Positions 22,553 through 35,879 of a stretch of DNA of 64,000 nt are shown piece by piece. Location of the stretch: positions 248,001-312,000 of the forward strand of contig JAQJVL010000525.1 of the NCBI GenBank assembly GCA_035578905.1. The letters are read 5' to 3'. The notes under the pieces are model-generated. The model had not been told where the DNA came from. It was given only the letters and a program-made list of their open reading frames with translations, and made no database searches. This DNA is from Stictocephala bisonia. Its lineage: Eukaryota > Arthropoda > Insecta > Hemiptera > Membracidae. Numbering within the stretch: the stretch's first letter is position 1; every line of letters starts with the position of its first letter. A program made the position numbers and the translations under genes.

Positions 22553-24154
22553 GGACGATATTAAAATTGTGTTTAGTGGTTGAGAAGATAATCATCAAAT
22601 CGTGTGTCCTGGTAGGGGGGAGGGGGAGAGAATCGTCGTATCTTGTGGATGGATGATCTTGTGGACGAACTGATAATTCGTGTCTCGAGAAATGGAAGAT
22701 CCAGGCATGTTGGGTTGGTTTTATTTTATGGTAGTGACAATACGATGACCTTTCCTCTTGTGCCTTAAAAAAAACTGTGATCTCACATGTCTGGCATTAT
22801 TTTTTTCTACCCAACACGTACACATCTTTTTAAACACTGTGTATTTTAAAACTTATTAACAGTCACTTATGTGGTTTGATAATTGTGATAGTAACTTTAA
22901 TCGATTATATGTATCACGTTTATCGCTGGTTTACGTGTACCGCAGTAGATAGTGGTAAAAGCCGATATCATGCAATATAACATGACATGTTGTGTGGCTA
23001 AGTGACATTTAGTATTGCCATAAGATTCGGTGTATACTAGTAATATCCATGATACATGTTATAATATACAACTTAGTACTTTATATCAAAATAAAAGTTG
23101 ATTAAAAATAGGTTATTTTATGGTACATGACAACACAGTTTGTGGAACATTCTGCTCCATGGAATAGTTAATACACAATTAACTATTCCATGGAGAGGTA
23201 AAATGAAACAACGTGTCGTAGACAGATAGAGGTTGATTGAAATGAGTCTAGTTTGTGGTGTTTAGTTCTGTCAATAGCTTGCTAGTCCTACGTGGAATAA
23301 TTGTGTACTGTGGTAAAAACGAATTGGATGCAATGTGAAGCGGACAGATAAAAGTTGCAAGGAATATGTCTAGGTTTTAGGAATGAGAATATTTTGGGCG
23401 AAACGAAATAGAAGTAGTATGAAAAATACAGAGTATCAACTGAAATGAGTATTTTGTGTCATGGTGTTGTGCTGTTCTGAAAACTTTATTTAATTTGTTT
23501 ATGAGAAAAGACGAAAAATCAACGTGAGACGTATAAATAAAAATAATTGAAATGATAATTAGTTGTGTTTTGATGCAGCCTCATTGTCGGGTCCTACTGC
23601 TTTGATCCATTTGTCAACTTAGCAATTTTTTGAGTATCGTTATATTGAATTATTCGCTAATTAGTTCCTGGACTGCTCGACTGACTGATGTTAAGTCGAG
23701 TCTACCTCAACCACTAAAATATAAAACACGTTAAAAAGATACTAGATTACACACACCTTGTGCTGCTAGGTACATGTTCCCTAAGTGGAAACATGTTTCT
23801 TTGGTTATTTTGGTTTGTTGATACGTGTTCCTTTGTCTTTTTAATCGGGAACATATTCTTAGGTCGCTTTAGGGTCTTGGTCCATGTTTCTTGTTATTTT
23901 GTTTGTTTATACGACTTCTTGACCTGGGTACTTTTTCTTAGGTCGCCTCGGTCACAATAAATTGAATACACTCGAACATTAGATCCTTTACAGTATTTTG
24001 AATAAACACATATGGAAAATGAAACAAAGGTATCTTCCTTACAGCTGCAGTGAACGCCTCGGTGGCAGATAGAAATAAATTACCACTTATGTAGATCTTT
24101 ATAAATCTACAGTAATAATTACTTCGTTTATTCTTCTGAATTTTTGGGAGGTTT
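22553..24154. other. Region without recognised gene
   Basis: Contains the perfect hairpin at 23155-23195 (separate entry) and a short open frame at 23760-23960 with repetitive hydrophobic residues. Nothing else supported. Confidence 0.4.
23155..23195. repeat. Perfect 18-bp palindromic hairpin
   Basis: CTCCATGGAATAGTTAAT is followed by a 5-base spacer and its exact complement. The source and function are unknown. Confidence 0.85.
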
Positions 24155-27100
24155 AGGAGGAGGTACTGACAACGTTGTTGGCTGTGTCATTCCTACGGGG
24201 AACTGAAGTTTATATAACTATTAGTTTATGAGGAGGTACTGACAACGTTGTTGGCTGTGTCATTCCTACGGGGAACTGAAGTTTATATAACTATTAGTTT
24301 ATGAGGCGGTACTGACAACATTGTTGGCTGTGTCATTCCTACGGGGAACTGAAGTTTATATAACTATTAGTTTATGAGGAGGTACTGACAACGTTATTGG
24401 CTGTGTCATTCCTACGGGGAACTGAAGTTTATATAACTATTAGTTTATGAGGAGGTACTGACAACATTGTTGGCTGTGTCATTCCTACGGGGAACTGAAG
24501 TTTATATAACTATTAGTTTAAGAGGAGGTACTGACAACGTTATTGGCTGTGTCATTCCTACGGGAAACTGAAGTTTATATAACTATTAGTTTATGAGGAG
24601 GTACTGACAACGTTGTTGGCTGTGTCATTCCTACGGGGAACTGAAGTTTATATAACGATTAGTTTATGAGGAGGTACTGACAACGTTGTTGGCTGTGTCA
24701 TTCCTACGGGGAACTGAAGTTTATATAACTATTAGTTTATGAGGAGGTACTGACAACATTGTTGGCTGTGTCATTCCTACGGGGCACTGAAGTTTATATA
24801 ACTATTAGTTTATGAGGAGGTACTGACAACGATGTTGGCTGTGTCATTCCTACGGGGAACTGAAGTTTATATAACTATTAGTTTATGAGGAGGTACTGAC
24901 AACGTTGTTGGCTGTGTCATTCCTACGGGGAACTGAAGTTTATATAACGATTAGTTTATGAGGAGGTACTGACAACGTTGTTGGCTGTGTCATTCCTACG
25001 GGGAACTGAAGTTTATATAACGATTAGTTTATGAGGAGGTACTGACAACGTTGTTGGCTGTGTCATTCCTACGGGGAACTGAAGTTTATATAACGATTAG
25101 TTTATGAGGAGGTACTGACAACGTTGTTGGCTGTGTCATTCCTACGGGGAATTGAAGTTTATATAACGATTAGTTTATGAGGAGGTACTGACAACGTTGT
25201 TGGCTGTGTCATTCCTACGGGGAACTGAAGTTTATATAACTATTAGTTTATGAGGAGGTACTGACAACGTTATTGGCTGTGTCATTCCTACGGGGAACTG
25301 AAGTTTATATAACTATTAGTTTATGAGGAGGTACTAACAACGTTGTTGGCTGTGTCATTCCTACGGGGAACTGAAGTTTATATAACTATTAGTTTATGAG
25401 GAGGTACTGACAACGTTGTTGGCTGTGTCATTCCTACGGGGAACTGAAGTTTACATAACTATTAGTTTAAGAGGAGGTACTGACAACGTTGTTGGCTGTG
25501 TCATTCCTACGGGGAACTGAAGTTTATATAACTATTAGTTTATGAGGAGGTACTGACAACATTGTTGGCTGTGTCATTCCTACGGGGCACTGAAGTTTAT
25601 ATAACTATTAGTTTATGAGGAGGTACTGACAACGTTGTTGGCTGGGTCATTCCTATGGGGAACTGAAGTTTACATAACTATTAGTTTAAGAGGAGGTACT
25701 GACAACGATGTTGGCTGTGTCATTCCTACGGGGAACTGAAGTTTATATAACTATAAGTTTATGAGGAGGTACTGACAACGTTGTTGGCTGTGTCATTCCT
25801 ACGGGGAACTGAAGTTTATATAACTATTAGTTTATGAGGAGGTACTGACAACGTTGTTGGCTGTGTCATTCCTACGGGGAACTGAAGTTTATATAACGAT
25901 TAGTTTATGAGGAGGTACTGACAACGTTGTTGGCTGTGTCATTCCTACGGGGAACTGAAGTTTATATAACGATTAGTTTATGAGGAGGTACTGACAACGT
26001 TGTTGGCTGTGTCATTCCTACGGGGAACTGAAGTTTATATAACTATTAGTTTATGAGGAGGTACTGACAACGTTGTTGGCTGTGTCCTTCCTACAGGGAA
26101 CTGAAGTTTACATAACTATTAGTTTAAGAGGAGGTACTGACAACGTTGTTGGCTGTGTCATTCCTACGGGGAACTGAAATTTACATAACTATTAGTTTAA
26201 GAGGAGGTACTGACAACGTTGTTGGCTGTGTCATTCCTACGGGGAACTGAAGTTTATATAACTATTAGTTTATGAGAAGGTACTGACAACGTTATTGGCT
26301 GTGTCATTCCTACGGGGAACTGAAGTTTATATAACTATTAGTTTATGAGGAGGTACTGACAACGTTGTTGGCTGTGTCATTCCTACGGGGAACTGAAGTT
26401 TATATAACTATTAGTTTATGAGGAGGTACTGACAACGTTGTTGGCTGTGTCATTCCTACGGGGAACTGAAGTTTATATAACTATTAGTTTATGAGGAGGT
26501 ACTGACAACGTTGTTGGCTGTGTCATTCCTACGGGGAACTGAAGTTTATATAACTATTAGTTTATGAGGAGGTACTGACAACGTTGTTGGCTGTGTCATT
26601 CCTACGGGGAACTGAAGTTTACATAACTATTAGTTTAAGAGGAGGTACTGACAACGTTGCTGGCTGTGTCATTCCTACGGGGAACTGAAATTTACATAAC
26701 TATTAGTTTAAGAGGAGGTACTGACAACGTTGTTGGCTGTGTCATTCCTACGGGGAACTGAAGTTTATATAACTATTAGTTTATGAGGAGGTACTGACAA
26801 CGTTATTGGCTGTGTCATTCCTACGGGGAACTGAAGTTTATATTACTATTAGTTTATGAGGAGGTACTGACAACGTTGTTGGCTGTGTCATTCCTACGGG
26901 GAACTGAAGTTTATATAACGATTAGTTTATGAGGAGGTACTGACAACGTTGTTGGCTGTGTCATTCCTACGGGGAACTGAAGTTTATATAACTATTAGTT
27001 TATGAGGAGTTACTGACAACGTTGTTGGCTGTGTCATTCCTACGGGGAACTGAAGTTTATATAACTATTAGTTTATGAGGATTTACTGACAACGTTGTTG

Positions 27101-29850
27101 GCTGTGTCATTCCTACGGGGAATTGAAGTTTATATTACTATTAGTTTATGAGGAGGTACTGAAAACGTTGTTGGCTGTGTCATTCCTACGGGGAACTGAA
27201 GTTTATATAACGATTAGTTTATGAGGAGGTACTGACAACGTTGTTGGCTGTGTCATTCCTACGGGTAACTGAAGTTTATATAACTATTAGTTTATGAGGA
27301 GGTACTGACAACGTTGTTGGCTGTGTCATTCCTACGGGGAACTGAAGTTTATATAACTATTAGTTTATGAGGAGTTACTGACAACGTTGTTGGCTGTGTC
27401 ATTCCTACGGGGAACTGAAGTTTATATAACTATTAGTTTATGAGGATTTACTGACAACGTTGTTGGCTGTGTCATTCCTACGGGGAACTGAAGTTTATAT
27501 TACTATTAGTTTATGAGGAGGTACTGACAACGTTGTTGGCTGTGTCATTCCTACGGGGAACTGAAGTTTATATAACGATTAGTTTATGGGGAGGTACTGA
27601 CAACGTTGTTGGCTGTGTCATTCCTACGGGTAACTGAAGTTTATATAACTATTAGTTTATGAGGAGGTACTGACAACGTTGTTGGCTGTGTCATTCCTAC
27701 GGGGAACTGAAGTTTATATAACGATTAGTTTATGAGGAGGTACTGACAACGTTGTTGGCTGTGTCATTCCTACGGGGAACTGAAGTTTATATAACGATTA
27801 GTTTATGAGGAGGTACTGACAACGTTGTTGGCTGTGTCATTCCTACGGGGCACTGAAGTTTATATAACTATTAGTTTATGAGGAGGTACTGACAACGTTG
27901 TTGGCTGGGTCATTCCTATGGGGAACTGAAGTTTACATAACTATTAGTTTAAGAGGAGGTACTGACAACGATGTTGGCTGTGTCATTCCTACGGGGAACT
28001 GAAGTTTATATAACTATAAGTTTATGAGGAGGTACTGACAACGTTGTTGGCTGTGTCATTCCTACGGGGAACTGAAGTTTATATAACTATTAGTTTATGA
28101 GGAGGTACTGACAACGTTGTTGGCTGTGTCATTCCTACGGGGAACTGAAGTTTATATAACGATTAGTTTATGAGGAGGTACTGACAACGTTGTTGGCTGT
28201 GTCATTCCTACGGGGAACTGAAGTTTATATAACGATTAGTTTATGAGGAGGTACTGACAACGTTGTTGGCTGTGTCATTCCTACGGGGAACTGAAGTTTA
28301 TATAACTATTAGTTTATGAGGAGGTACTGACAACGTTGTTGGCTGTGTCCTTCCTACAGGGAACTGAAGTTTACATAACTATTAGTTTAAGAGGAGGTAC
28401 TGACAACGTTGTTGGCTGTGTCATTCCTACGGGGAACTGAAATTTACATAACTATTAGTTTAAGAGGAGGTACTGACAACGTTGTTGGCTGTGTCATTCC
28501 TACGGGGAACTGAAGTTTATATAACTATTAGTTTATGAGAAGGTACTGACAACGTTATTGGCTGTGTCATTCCTACGGGGAACTGAAGTTTATATAACTA
28601 TTAGTTTATGAGGAGGTACTGACAACGTTGTTGGCTGTGTCATTCCTACGGGGAACTGAAGTTTATATAACTATTAGTTTATGAGGAGGTACTGACAACG
28701 TTGTTGGCTGTGTCATTCCTACGGGGAACTGAAGTTTATATAACTATTAGTTTATGAGGAGGTACTGACAACTTTGTTGGCTGTGTCATTCCTACGGGGA
28801 ACTGAAGTTTATATAACTATTAGTTTATGAGGAGGTACTGACAACGTTGTTGGCTGTGTCATTCCTACGGGGAACTGAAGTTTACATAACTATTAGTTTA
28901 AGAGGAGGTACTGACAACGTTGTTGGCTGTGTCATTCCTACGGGGAACTGAAATTTACATAACTATTAGTTTAAGAGGAGGTACTGACAACGTTGTTGGC
29001 TGTGTCATTCCTACGGGGAACTGAAGTTTATATAACTATTAGTTTATGAGGAGGTACTGACAACGTTATTGGCTGTGTCATTCCTACGGGGAACTGAAGT
29101 TTATATTACTATTAGTTTATGAGGAGGTACTGACAACGTTGTTGGCTGTGTCATTCCTACGGGGAACTGAAGTTTATATAACGATTAGTTTATGAGGAGG
29201 TACTGACAACGTTGTTGGCTGTGTCATTCCTACGGGGAACTGAAGTTTATATAACTATTAGTTTATGAGGAGTTACTGACAACGTTGTTGGCTGTGTCAT
29301 TCCTACGGGGAACTGAAGTTTATATAACTATTAGTTTATGAGGATTTACTGACAACGTTGTTGGCTGTGTCATTCCTACGGGGAACTGAAGTTTATATTA
29401 CTATTAGTTTATGAGGAGGTACTGACAACGTTGTTGGCTGTGTCATTCCTACGGGGAACTGAAGTTTATATAACGATTAGTTTATGGGGAGGTACTGACA
29501 ACGTTGTTGGCTGTGTCATTCCTACGGGTAACTGAAGTTTATATAACTATTAGTTTATGAGGAGGTACTGACAACGTTGTTGGCTGTGTCATTCCTACGG
29601 GGAAGTGAAGTTTATATAACTATTAGTTTATGAGGAGGTACTGACAACGTTGTTGGCTGTGTCATTCCTACGGGGAAGTGAAGTTTATATAACTATTAGT
29701 TTATGAGGAGGTACTGACAACGTTGTTGGCTGTGTCATTCCTACGGGGAAGTGAAGTTTATATAACTATTAGTTTATGAGGAGGTACTGACAACGTTGTT
29801 GGCTGTGTCATTCCTACGGGGAACTGAAGTTTATATAACTATTAGTTTAT
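24155..29850. repeat. 73-bp satellite, ~78 copies, with higher-order repeats
   Basis: The unit contains GAGGAGGTACTGACAACG, TTGTTGGCTGTGTCATTCC and TACGGGGAACTGAAGTTTAT. The array length of 5696 is almost exactly 78 x 73, so indels are rare. Variant units recur at a fixed offset of 2263 = 31 x 73. Examples are GGGGCAC at 25584/27847, TGTGTCCTTC at 26081/28344 and TATGAGAAGG at 26271/28534. A 365-base (five-unit) duplication exists inside the first higher-order copy (GAGGATTTAC near 27077 and 27443) and is single in the second (29340). There are no unique spacers, so it is not CRISPR-like. Confidence 0.97.
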
Positions 29851-29911
29851 GCAACTTCTGTTTCTTTCTTCTCTATTAAATCGATAAGAAAATCTACAAT
29901 ACGAAACTGAA

Positions 29912-30149
29912 TTTGTTCATGTTTTATATGAGCCTACTATTGTAATTTGTTCATGTTTTATATGAGCCTACTATTGTAATTTGTTCATGTTTTATATGAG
30001 CCTACTATTGTAATTTGTTCATGTTTTATATGAGCCTACTATTGTAATTTGTTCATGTTTTATATGAGCCTACTATTGTAATTTGTTCATGTTTTATATG
30101 AGCCTACTATTGTAATTTGTTCATGTTTTATATGAGCCTACTATTGTAA
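29912..30149. repeat. 34-bp tandem array, 7 copies
   Basis: The unit TTTGTTCATGTTTTATATGA with GCCTACTATTGTAA repeats at 29912, 29946, 29980, 30014, 30048, 30082 and 30116 with essentially no variation. It is therefore very young. Confidence 0.97.
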
Positions 30150-30223
30150 GTTGTTAGTCTTAATTATGGGTCTTCACATGGTCTTCAGCTTATTTCTAAT
30201 ACGCTGAAAGGGACTACATTCCT

Positions 30224-30687
30224 GTGTGTAGTCTATGGGGCAGCTGCTCTAAACTGTGGGGCAGCTGCTCTAATTACAAATTCGAAAGAGTGTTTAGAAT
30301 GAAAAAGAAAGCTGTTAGAATTCTTTCAAAATTAAATTTACGAGATTCGTGTAAAAATGCCTTCAGGGAGCTTGAATTGTTGACCTTCCCTGTCTTTATA
30401 TTCTGGAGGTCACCTTGTACTATCGTTTCAAGTGTGATTTGGTCCAGGGTAGAGACGTACACCAGTACGAAACTAGGGGCAGGGATAACTACCGAGCAGG
30501 GCAACACAAAATAATGCCATATGAACACCTGCCATCACAAGATGAAATTCAGTTTATTAATAAACTTCCTGAAGGCATTAAACAGATAAATAACCCCAAA
30601 AAATTTAAAACTCGACTAAGACACCTGGTGTTGAGGGCATTTTACTCGGTTGATGAATTTATGACGTGTCGCTGGGATATAAATTAG
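30224..30687 (+). pseudogene. LINE ORF2 C-terminal fragment, frameshifted
   Basis: Two overlapping frames together give the same C-terminal blocks as the LINE at 13901-15454. The first, to about 30415, has FERVFRMKKKAVRIL followed by DSCKNAFREL. The second, 30415-30687, has QGRDVHQYETRGRDNY, YEHLPSQDEIQFINKLP and RAFYSVDEF. A frameshift near 30400 separates them. A 15-base GGGGCAGCTGCTCTA duplication marks the 5' edge. Everything upstream of this region, including the polymerase core, is absent. It is a dead copy. Confidence 0.8.
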
Positions 30688-30902
30688 CAAAACACTTAAC
30701 TCCTCTGCTAATATCCAAACCACAAACTTTACATGCTTAACAAAATATGTAACATCCTAATGTTAAATTTTATTTATTATTGTTGTGTATCTATTTATTA
30801 TTAATTATTATTCATGTGACTAGTTTATATAAAGAGTATTCTTGACGATTGTAATGCAATTATTGTTAATTGTTCTCTACAATAAAGATTTGAATTTGAA
30901 TA
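30688..30902 (+). mobile_element. LINE 3' UTR and tail
   Basis: AT-rich sequence following the ORF2 stop. It ends in AATAAAGATTTGAATTTGAA, a polyadenylation-type signal followed by a short TTTGAA repeat. Such terminal repeats are usual at the 3' ends of CR1/Jockey-group LINEs. Confidence 0.65.
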
Positions 30903-32995
30903 ATACAACGTAGACCTATTCGCAGAAAATTGAATATTGTTTTTTAAAATGTCATTGTATTGCTTTGTGTTAAGTCAGTGGTTTCGGTTCAACGAATGTA
31001 CTCATTAAAGTCAGTAGAATTAATAGTGGGCCATTTTAGGGAAAGGAAAGTAATTTGAATAATGTATATAACTTTTTAACAAACTTAATCAGTGGATATA
31101 GAATGGGTGTGTGGATGTGGTGTTTATGTACAGGAACTATTTCTGCCATGAACGTTTCCAGTTTCATGACTACGTCACCGGATTTAATTCTACTACAAAT
31201 ATCTTTCATTCCGGCTGTAGTTAAGTTTTCGAATAGTCATTATCGTTTCTATTACTAAGTCAACATTTTCGGACTTTTCTTTGTGGTACTGCCTCCAATG
31301 TAGCAGTCAAGTTTGATGTTGAGGAGGGTCCACATTTTCCACCTCCAGCGGGGAAGTTAAGGTGCTGCGGATGACCCATTGAGTGGGTGGATGTGGAGGT
31401 GCGCGCGCAGCGATCGATGCGATGACGCAACTCCAGAGGGGCGGGGGAAGGGGCTTTCAAAGTCAAGGTTAATCATGGCCAAGGTTGTTTAAGGACAGTT
31501 CCCCCTCCACAGGCTCCGGCGCATTGCGGCTCGCAGAACTGTTCTTGCTGTGGTTGGCTTGTGGTGTGGTCGGTAGTTGTGGATTGCGTCAGAGGATGAC
31601 AACCATGTAAGTCATGGTGGGGTGCTACGCGGAACGTGTTCAATGTATAGTGTTGACGTGTGCTTTGACAGCTGATTGCTAACCGCTCTGATCGTGCATG
31701 TGTCGTTACCATGCTGTTTACTGTTTGTGGACTTACGTGGTTGTTTATTAGCAATATGCCATAAAATCAATTTTCTGTTTTTCAGAACAAATGTAAGTTT
31801 TACCAACTAGTCGGAATTAGGTTATTTTCTCTTAGTATGGTTTTAATATGTATTTGAACCACATTTTATAGGCTACTATATATCAGGTGATTTTACTTTA
31901 CTTACCTGTCATTTTAGTGTTGAGACACGTGGAATGTTACATTCACGCCTTGGATATTGTGTACTCTGTGATAGCAAGCTATGTTCACAACTAACAACAT
32001 GGTCACAGCTGCTTGACCGAGTAAATATCGTTGAATTTCGTTTTTATATTTATGATATTTATATTTCCATATCCCTTTTGTTTCACGTATAACGATGTAA
32101 TATGCAATTAATTAGTATTGTCAGGTGCGCACAGCTGTTATCGGAATATTGACGTCAGTCCCCCACCCCCACCACCCATACAGCGCTCCTCCCACCTTTA
32201 GGCTCTCTATGCCACCTCAATGGAGTTTTTATTCACCTAGGTTTCTTAACAACTTTCAAATATATTATTTCCAATTGTTTTCTCACTGAAATTTGACCTT
32301 GTTTTGTGCTATCTAAGAATGCTTTATCATAAAATGGCTTTCATCGCTTTCATAACGTGTTATCTTTGACATATGGTAGATTAAACTGTCTCTATCGGAG
32401 TACCAGTTGTAATTTGAAGCTCAAGTTACCGTTATTAAACTTTTACTCGGCAAAAGGTATTGTTTGCCAATCTTTCTTTGAATTGTCTTTTGTCTTTCAT
32501 AATTGTGCTGTCACTAAAATCCATACGATAAGCTTTTGTATTATTTAGTAAAATAGTATTATTTGAGCAGTGACAACGTTTTAGTGCTCTAAACTTCGTT
32601 TGAAACAAAATCATTTTGTGTTCAGTAAGTGTCTAATGAGGCGTCATTAATGTTGTCAGTATGTTACAACGACGGTTGCCTCTTCCTCGACTCCCAAACT
32701 GAAATGGTGAATAAGTAAAACAATAATAATAATATTAAATGACAACTTCAATTTTGTATTATTTTTAGGTTATTTTCATAAATTTATTTTATTTATTTAT
32801 TTTTAATTATTCTTAAGACTCCGATCGTCAAGATTGGGCGAATATAGATATCGAATGAGTGTAGATGAGCGAATATAGTCATTGTTACTAACTAAGGCCG
32901 TCTATTCCTTAGAGAAAGTGTTATTAATTAATTAATAGCCCAATGACAAATGAACAGCCGGTGGTTATCAGCTGATCCCTCACAAAATGTACTAC
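30903..32995. other. Region with GC-rich patch, no gene resolved
   Basis: At about 31270-31640, GC content and CpG density rise sharply (for example GAGGTGCGCGCGCAGCGATC). GTAAGT, a perfect splice-donor core, occurs at 31607-31612. This could be a promoter or first exon, but no protein-coding exon is recognised. The remainder is AT-rich. Confidence 0.25.
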
Positions 32996-32999
32996 GACT

Positions 33000-33067
33000 C
33001 TGATTGGGATCGAACTGAGAACCTGTAGTTTATGAAGCTGGGATTTAACCAATAAGCTACCGACCCA
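33000..33067 (-). mobile_element. tRNA-derived SINE head
   Basis: Read on the minus strand, TAGCTTATTGG (33049-33059) fits an A box and AGTTCGATCCC (33006-33016) fits a B box, with spacing suitable for an RNA polymerase III promoter. The stems do not form a proper cloverleaf, so this is a tRNA-like SINE or pseudogene and not a functional tRNA. The 3' boundary is unclear. Confidence 0.55.
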
Positions 33068-34710
33068 TTTATATTTTTATATTCTCGTTCCTCTTTTTAA
33101 AAATTAATATATTTATTTTCTTGTTGTTCCGTTTGATATAGTTCTTTGAGATTGTAAAATAAATATATTAACATATATACGTTGTACTATTCTCAAATCG
33201 GTAGTCATTTATTTTTATTTCTATTATAATTAATAACTGTGTTTAGTTTATTTTAGTTTAAAATCTCATTTAATTATACTATCGAAGTTTTATGTATATC
33301 TGTGAAGGTGAAGGTGAAGGGGATGGGCGTGCCTGTTGTACTGCAGTAATGGTCCGTGTCCAAGCGCAGTGTAGGCAATTCTGATACACGACAGTCCCTT
33401 CCTTCCTTCTCGTATTGTACTGTCCTATTCAAAATTATGGGTGGCCGAGTTTTAATTTTTAACGAAAACAATGCTTAGTATAAAAAATAAAATATAAAAT
33501 TTCCCTCATTCATTCATTGTTAAGCTATTCAATTTTAAAAATTTGTATCGTGCTTTTTTATTGTTTTTGGAGTAAAAATTATTGTTTTTTTTTTTTTACT
33601 TCTTTAATTGAAACCTAATGCCAAAAAAATCCCCAAATAAAAGCTACATAGAAACGTGAAACTTTCAGTATGACGTAAGCATGTTATTTGACAACCAATT
33701 TACAATTTTACTTTTGTATGACATATTTCCTATCAATTTAGTGAAGTATTTTTTTTTCCAAGTCTGACTAAGATGAAAAACATTATATACTTATATTGTT
33801 GTCAATAACATGGATATATAATAGTTCTTATCTTATGCACGCCCATTGTTTTTTATCCTGATTCATCATTCAAAGGCGTATTGTACGCCAGAAGGGTCGT
33901 GCTAGCAACCCCAATCGTCATTTTTGAGATAATTCTTTTTTGTTGGGGAAAAGGTGCCGAATACAAATTGATGAAAATTGATATCACGGATGACATTAAA
34001 ACTTATATTTTCATCGATAAATCGATTTAATTTGAAATCTCTTGTACTGTATAGCAGGATATAATTAAATTAGCAGTTGTATTTGTTTTACATTTTTTCT
34101 TCTAAATATTTTACTGATAATTCCTCCATTTTCCAAATAACTAGACAATGATGAACTAAGCGACGTAACACGTATATTCTAGAGCCAGTACGTGCCAGTC
34201 AGTAAGGCTGATTGATGAAGGATAGACTTCAAACTATGGTAAATACCTGAAACAGTTATGTGTATGATACGCAACGATAAATGATATATATGTATATTTC
34301 CATTACGTTAATTCAGAAAAGGACATACCGAATGGGAATTGACTAGGACCTGGCTAGTAATCTCTGGATTGAGTTGAAGCAGAAAAATGACATAAGGAAA
34401 AAATAACAATTTTTAATATTAAATTGAAATTTTTTTACCATCAAAATTTCTAGAAAAAACATCAAAAAAAACATCAATATTGAAAGAATCCTTTAATATA
34501 CCGGGAATGGCAATTGTATACGTCATTAATAGACACAGATATAATTATATTAATATGTTACAGGTTGTTTGAAAGTTTCTTTTTTTAATCATAACTTAAC
34601 AACTCGGTGAGTTTGACAGTGTATATTATGGAAATAAAAAGTACGCTTTTTTAGCGTACCTTATTACTAACACCTGATGGGTGGTTTTGCATTTTCGTTC
34701 ATTTAAATCT
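33068..34710. other. AT-rich region without recognised gene
   Basis: Contains a short GGTGAA tandem at about 33305-33320 and poly-T runs. No coding or RNA gene supported. Confidence 0.4.
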
Positions 34711-35470
34711 ACAGTTTCAACCACGGTAACTAGAATAATACGGTAGGGTTCACGCGCATGGTGCGCAGTAAATCTTGGTGTCAATGACGTCACACAGACG
34801 TATCAGCTGGTTCATCGGTTAAACTGAATGTAGTAATAATCAGTAACTGCGTTTCTTAAATCACTGTTTCCGTTCACGACTAGGCTTTAACCAGTTAATA
34901 ACTATTACTAAAACACTAAAAATACTTATAATAATACTATTTTATATTTTTATTACTGACATTTGGCCAAATTAAAGAAAAATAGAACATTTTCAGACAA
35001 AAGAACTGTTTTTTTTTTATTTAAAAAAAGCTATAACTGTAATAATTCAAGAGTAAATTATATTTATTAGCCTCAATATAAACAGCTGTTTCAATACTTG
35101 ACAGTTGTTATTTATTGATACATTTCCAAATAAAAACTAAACGACCATATTTTAATTGGATTAATTGAACAAGCCGATGGAGCCACCTTTTAATATTAAC
35201 CAACCGTTAAACAAACAACAATATAATATACTCATTAATAATATTATCATTGAAAGTATTTGTATAACATTAATAATAGTTATTAACGGGTATTATGTTT
35301 GTGGTTAATGAAAACAGTGATTTAAGAAAAGCAGTTATTGATTATTACTACATTCAGTTTAACCAATGAACCAGCTGATATGTCTGTGTGACGTCATTGA
35401 CACCAAGATTTACTGCGCATCATGCGCGTGAACCCTACCGTATTATTCTAGTTACCGTGGTTTCAACTGT
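34711..35470. mobile_element. 760-bp element with ~180-bp TIRs
   Basis: The outermost bases ACAGTTTCAACCACGGTAAC (left) and the complement of ACAGTTGAAACCACGGTAAC (right) begin arms that continue through GGTAGGGTTCACGCGCATG, TGCGCAGTAAATCTTGGTG, TGACGTCA (34785-34792 and 35389-35396) and TAAATCACTGTTT. The interior is AT-rich and noncoding. The arms resemble those of 6371-6652. Confidence 0.8.
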
Positions 35471-35879
35471 TAACCCTTTTCTGGTTCGTATGGATAAATG
35501 CCTACGGAAATGTCCAAAACGCTTTCAAGAAAATAAAATAAGCGAATTTATTTATTTTATATGGTTACCTCAAAGATATACCTCAAAATGTAACAATACA
35601 TTTTGCACATTATAAGTAATCTGTATTAGATTGTGATACGGTTTACAACACGGTTGTACACTATTGACGTATTGTGTACATTAAATACGTTATATTTTAT
35701 TATTATTATTATGTATAAATGCTATTAACATTGTATTGTAATTCCGGGCTGATGTATGAACACCGATGCGTATTTTAAACACTCAAACAAAACAGCCAAA
35801 TTTAAGAATTCCCTTATATAGCGGACAACAATCACCATATAATTGCAGGTGCAATGATTGTCAATCGTTCCTGCATTGC
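35471..35879. other. AT-rich spacer
   Basis: No supported feature. Confidence 0.4.

Noticed and set aside
22067..22564. 165-codon frame rich in VSRGWRGELSS repeats
   Set aside because: Product of the 27/36-base tandem array. The opposite strand is equally open.
24155..29850. Regular short repeats as a CRISPR array
   Set aside because: Units are contiguous 73-base copies with no unique spacers, in a eukaryotic context. It is a satellite.
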